A DNA stretch of 10,000 bases from positions 9,571,445 through 9,581,444 of the forward strand of contig CM018909.1 in NCBI GenBank assembly GCA_009663005.1. The letters are read 5' to 3'. A program made the translations under genes and the position numbers. The notes beneath the pieces were generated by a model. It saw only the letters and a program-made list of their open reading frames with translations, did no database searches and was not told where the DNA came from. How positions within the stretch are numbered: position 1 is the stretch's first letter; every line of letters starts with the position of its first letter. Shown in pieces: positions 7,041 through 10,000 of the stretch. Source of the DNA: Actinidia chinensis (Eukaryota; Streptophyta; Magnoliopsida; Ericales; Actinidiaceae).

Positions 7041-7890
7041 TCACAAGTGTGAGGACTGGTGTTGAACAAAGTTAAACTAGGTCTTCATTTCATTCGATTG
7101 AAGAAGTACCGAACCATTGGGTTAATTCAACTGATGTGTGTGATTTGAGTATGTCAAACACCCAATGCTAACAAGTATTTCATTACATGCATTGATGATT
7201 GTACGAAATACGGTTGGTACTGCTAAAGAGCAAGGAAGAAGCTTGGGACAAATTCATTTCTTTATAAGAATGAAGTGAAAATCAACTAGCAAGAAGAAAA
7301 GTTGTGTGAAGTGACGGAGGTGGTGAAGATGAATCACCACCGCGTTGGTGGATACTGTGGAGGAACACAGAATTATCATGCAAACGACGCACCTTATCCT
7401 CTACAACAGATGAGAACTGCTCCTGAACGAAAGAATCGATATCCCTAAAAAGCGATGATGAATGCTAGTTGATAAGTTCTGGATTGCCTTAAAAACATGT
7501 TTTTTTTTTTTTTTTTTTTTTTTTCTTTCTTCTTTTTTTTTTTCCTTTTTTTTTTTTTTTTTCTGGGGTGAAAGCGATTTTATGCCAACTATATCTTGAA
7601 TATACTTGCTCGCCAAGAAATTGGATAAAACCCCGTATGAGTTATTTAAAGGTCGGAGTCCTACTTCTAACTTTTAGTACGTGGGGATGTCTGTTGAGCG
7701 GGCCAACCTCCGCCTAAGAAGGAAAAGATTGGTCCAAAAACCGTTGAGTTTGTTAGCGGTATGCACAAAATAGTAGTGCCTATCGGTTCTGTGTATGAGT
7801 CTGTAATACCGATATTCACAAGCATACCTACATGGAGTCTAGGAATGGTCGGGTCTTTAACAACATATTTCCAAGAGATCCAGTGGTGAG
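7041..7890 (+). pseudogene. Copia integrase core (rve) remnant
   Basis: Integrase inserts the element cDNA through a D,D,E catalytic triad. All three motifs can be seen, each in a different frame context. TDVCDLSMSN has its Asp at 7133-7135, SDGGGE has its Asp at 7313-7315, and PERKNR (from the QNGVAERKNR-type motif) has its Glu at 7425-7427. CIDDCTKYGW at 7188-7217 lies between the first two. The second Asp and the Glu are 112 bases apart, close to the usual 35-residue spacing. A 63-bp T-rich tract breaks the domain at 7500-7562. After it LDKTPYELFKGR-type sequence continues across frames, followed by the C-terminal region to NNIFPRDP near 7880. Stops and indels are frequent. Confidence 0.8.
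7500..7562 (+). repeat. 63-bp poly-T tract inside integrase
   Basis: All bases are T except five C (7525, 7529, 7532, 7544, 7545). The tract separates AAAAACATG from CTGGGGTGAAAG, which in copia integrase form one short conserved piece (NMWGEA-like). It therefore looks inserted or expanded at a single codon. No flanking duplication is visible. Its reverse strand gives a meaningless Lys-rich open frame. Confidence 0.95.
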
Positions 7891-8386
7891 TCAAGTTCAG
7901 TGAAACGAACTCTGCATCTGCTAATGGAAGCAGCAGCCAAGACCAAAAAGATGAATTTGAAATTGAAAATTGAGACGTAGCAGAGAGCTAGGAATGTCAA
8001 ATCTTTTGGTCTAGACTTCCTAAATTATATTTAAAAAAGTGAGCCTCAGATCAAGACAAGGAAGTAGTGAGTTGTCCTGAAGGTCAATTGGGAAAGAGGC
8101 TCTTTAAGACGTGAGATTGAATCCATTCTGCAAAATCATACGTAGGAACTGGTGAATTTACCGCTAGGCAGTAAGCCTTTGCGCTACAAATGGATCTTCA
8201 CGAGAAAAGATGGAAGCAGAGGATCAATAGATAAGTACAAAGCTAGACTTGTTATCAAAGGCTATAGACAAAAAGAAGGTCTAGACTCACTTTGAACTTA
8301 TTCACCAGTCTACAAATTACATCTTATTAGGATGGATATTGCGATCGCCAGTTCGAAATCTCGAGATACATCGATGGATGTTTAAA

Positions 8387-8417
<31 letters not shown>

Positions 8418-9000
8418 CAATCTACATTGGAACAAACTGAGGGTTTTTAGCATCTGGAAAAGAAGGAAGTCTGTGACTTGTAAGAGCATTGTATGGTCTC
8501 AAGCAAAGCACCGAAAAATGGCATGAGAAGTTGACAATTGTATTGTCTAGTGGCTTCAAAAATCAACGATGTGATAAATGTGTATATGTCAAGGACACAA
8601 ACGAAGGTATGTTATTTGTGTCTGTACATTGAGACCATGTTATTTCGTTGGTAGTAACGATAAAGTTACACAAATTACCAAAGACCTATTAAATTCGAAG
8701 TTGATATGAAGGATACGGCCTCAATGTGATTTGTGTGAAAATTACCAGAACATCTGACGGGACTTGCACTTTCTCAGACAACACTATATTGATAAAATTT
8801 TAACAAATCTAATAAGTCTGATACGGAATGTGGCAAGGATCCTATAGATGTAAATCTCCACTTATCAAAGAATGGGGGGGAAGGTGAATCCCAATTGAGT
8901 CTTATCGTATAATTGAAAGTTTAATGTACTTGATGGTTGTACAAGGCAGATTAGCCTACTCAGTGAGCAGGAATGAGCAGGTATACACGTAATCCGGAAG
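7891..9000 (+). pseudogene. Copia reverse transcriptase (RVT_2) remnant, first copy
   Basis: RT copies the element RNA into DNA. In order, the visible pieces are KYKARLVIKGYRQKEG from 8233; MDV with the first catalytic Asp at 8377-8379, followed by one extra T; TAFLNGDLDEAIY from 8387; and a 51-codon unbroken run from 8477 to a stop at 8630-8632 with ALYGLKQ, KWHEKL and CVYVKDT. The YxDD catalytic box should be at 8625-8636, where TAC ATT is followed by GAGACC. The pattern fits loss of a single base in the Asp pair, so no active site is encoded as written. Later pieces (SRYT, RNP, LRYLRLYT-like) run toward RNase H near 9050. The first 120 bases or so are linker sequence joining integrase to RT. 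Confidence 0.85.
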
Positions 9001-9391
9001 TGATCATGGAAGGCGATGTAAGGTGCTACGCTATTTAAGATTATACTCGTGATTTTGGACTGCATTAAACCAGATTTCCAACAGTGATGAAGGGTTATTG
9101 CGATGCAAACTTGTATAGCCAGATATGAAAGACTCAAAATTTCACGAGTGGCGACATCCCCCCACCCCAAACCCCCCCCCCCCCCCCCCCCCCACTGTCT
9201 TCATGCTTGGTGGTGAGCAGATCTTGGAAATATCCTCCAAACAGACGTGCATGGCACGTTCTACGATGGAATCAGAGTTTATTGCTCTAGATAAGGCGCT
9301 GAGGAGGCGAGTGGCTACGCAGTTTTTGGAAGATATTCCAAGATGGTTGAAACCTGTGCTGCGATTACCATCCACTGCGATAGTCAGTCTG
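9001..9391 (+). pseudogene. Copia RNase H remnant
   Basis: RNase H removes the RNA template during reverse transcription. [10 protein letters not shown] reads near 9090-9120 and contains the first acidic residue. [16 protein letters not shown], with the catalytic Glu in the MESEF motif, lies at about 9242-9290, in an open frame that starts at an ATG at 9125. HCDSQSA, with the next catalytic Asp at 9379-9381, reads at 9373-9393. A C-rich tract (9158-9193) replaces the segment between TSG and VFMLGG. Right after CDSQSA the normal RNase H sequence stops and integrase-tail sequence begins, so the domain is truncated by the duplication junction. Confidence 0.8.
9158..9193 (+). repeat. C-rich tract ending in 22 consecutive C
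   Basis: C6 A C4 A3 is followed by 22 C (9172-9193). It lies within the conserved RNase H stretch between the TSG-type residues and VFMLGG. It also makes opposing proline-rich and glycine-rich open frames that are artefacts. Confidence 0.95.
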
Positions 9392-10000
9392 CATATTTCC
9401 AATAGATCCATTGGTGAGTCAAGTTAGTGAACGAACTCTGCATCCTGCTAATGACAGCAGCAAGACCAAAAAGATGAATTTGAAATTAAAGAGACGTAGC
9501 AAAGAGAGCTTAGAATGTCAACATCTATTGGTCTAGACTTCCTAACCTATAGTAAAAAGTGAGCTCAGACATACAAGGAAGTAGTTGAGTGTCCTGAAGG
9601 TCCATTGTGGAAAGAGCTATAAGAGTGAGATGAATCCATTCTGCCAAAGCACTACGTAGGAACTGGTGAATTTACCGCCTAGGCAGTAAGCCTTTGGGCT
9701 ACAAATGGATCTTCAAGAGAAGATGAAAGCAGATGGATCAATAGGATAAGTACACAAGCTAGACTTGTATCAAAGGGATATAGAAAAAGACGGTTAGACT
9801 ACTTTGATAATTATTTACCAAGTCTCAAAAAAATTACATCGTATTAGGATGCATAATTCCGATCGACAGCTTTGCGAAATCTCGAGGATACATCAGATGG
9901 ATGTTAAAACAGCTTTCTGAATGAGATTTAGATGAAGAAATTACATGGAACAACCTGAGGGTTTCTCCGCAGCTGGAAAGAAGGGAAGTCTGTAGACTTG
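9392..10000 (+). repeat. Second copy of integrase tail and RT start, continues past window
   Basis: CATATTTCCAA at 9392 matches 7864, and the two stretches stay colinear to CTGTGACTTG (8480) and CTGTAGACTTG (10000). They are 617 and 609 bases long, at an offset of 1528. In the first hundred bases I count two substitutions against about six indel events. This copy keeps pieces the first has lost: HQMDVKTAF at 9891-9917, including the first RT catalytic Asp at 9900-9902, and YMEQPEGF at 9942-9965. Conversely, KYKARL is intact only in the first copy. It is either a tandem duplication, a second inserted fragment, or an assembly repeat. Confidence 0.9.

Larger units (their letters stand above)
3373..10000 (+). 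mobile_element. Decayed Ty1-copia LTR retrotransposon, 3' end beyond the window
   Basis: Domain order gag, protease, integrase, RT, RNase H on the plus strand, with integrase before RT, identifies Ty1-copia. The gag and integrase wording suggests a Tork-like lineage, but this is tentative. A probable 5' LTR and long leader precede gag. No 3' LTR or polypurine tract is seen. After the RNase H motif the sequence returns to the integrase tail and RT a second time. Every domain is broken by stops and frameshifts at short intervals, so the copy cannot be autonomous as written. Part of this may be sequencing error (see findings). Confidence 0.85.

Noticed and set aside
7401..7616. Minus-strand Lys-rich open frame
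   Set aside because: It is produced by the poly-T tract in integrase.
8865..9170. Minus-strand open frame of 101 codons
   Set aside because: It is antisense to the RT/RNase H remnant, whose plus-strand motifs are clear.
9142..9411. Minus-strand Gly-rich open frame
   Set aside because: It is antisense to RNase H and shaped by the C run.
1..10000. CRISPR array, bacterial operon, tRNA or rRNA genes
   Set aside because: There are no regularly spaced repeats with spacers, no operon structure and no tRNA or rRNA signature, and the mobile elements are of plant type.

Overview
The window looks like nuclear DNA of a land plant, most likely an angiosperm, in a transposon-rich stretch with no intact host gene. 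The evidence is a decayed Ty1-copia retrotransposon (gag, protease, integrase, RT and RNase H remnants in that order), a hAT-like non-autonomous element, plant-style LTR sequence rich in TGGGC/GCCCA, and AT-rich, purine-rich and homopolymer tracts. I cannot name the species.

Layout. Bases 48-226 are a fold-back: two arms about 80% identical around a CA-rich centre. Bases 355-408 hold a short 24-bp tandem repeat. A dispersed repeat family of about 0.6 kb occurs twice in the same orientation. Copy A (442-1866) is split by an 852-bp hAT-like insertion (646-1497) flanked by a near-perfect target duplication. Copy B (2748-3368) preserves the uninterrupted site. Bases 1867-2747 between the copies hold nothing I recognise. 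Immediately after copy B lies LTR-like sequence with a TATA box and a U5-like end (about 3373-3974). It is followed by a 1.5-kb leader full of purine-rich, (AT)n, poly-A and poly-T sequence and a possible small MITE.

From about 5602 to the window end the + strand carries the copia polyprotein, readable only as short stretches in constantly changing frames. These are gag (LDRKYKIE), a protease trace (DTRHVC), the GAG-pre-integrase segment (NVNYDSIRRLIHL), integrase (TDVCD, SDGGGE, PERKNR), RT (TAFLNGDLDE, ALYGLKQ, a broken YxDD box) and RNase H ([15 protein letters not shown]). Just after the RNase H CDSQSA motif the sequence jumps back to the integrase tail, and a second copy of the integrase-tail/RT segment runs to the window end (9392-10000, offset 1528 bp).

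The main oddity is how the two copia segments differ. They diverge mostly by single-base insertions and deletions, whereas the two copies of the upstream repeat differ almost only by transitions. Long C, T and G runs also interrupt conserved domains in the copia part. I infer that much of 5.5-10 kb may be low-accuracy long-read sequence, possibly misassembled, on top of real decay. I found no evidence of a new biological system; the points worth checking are the nested insertion, the duplication and the sequence-quality signature.
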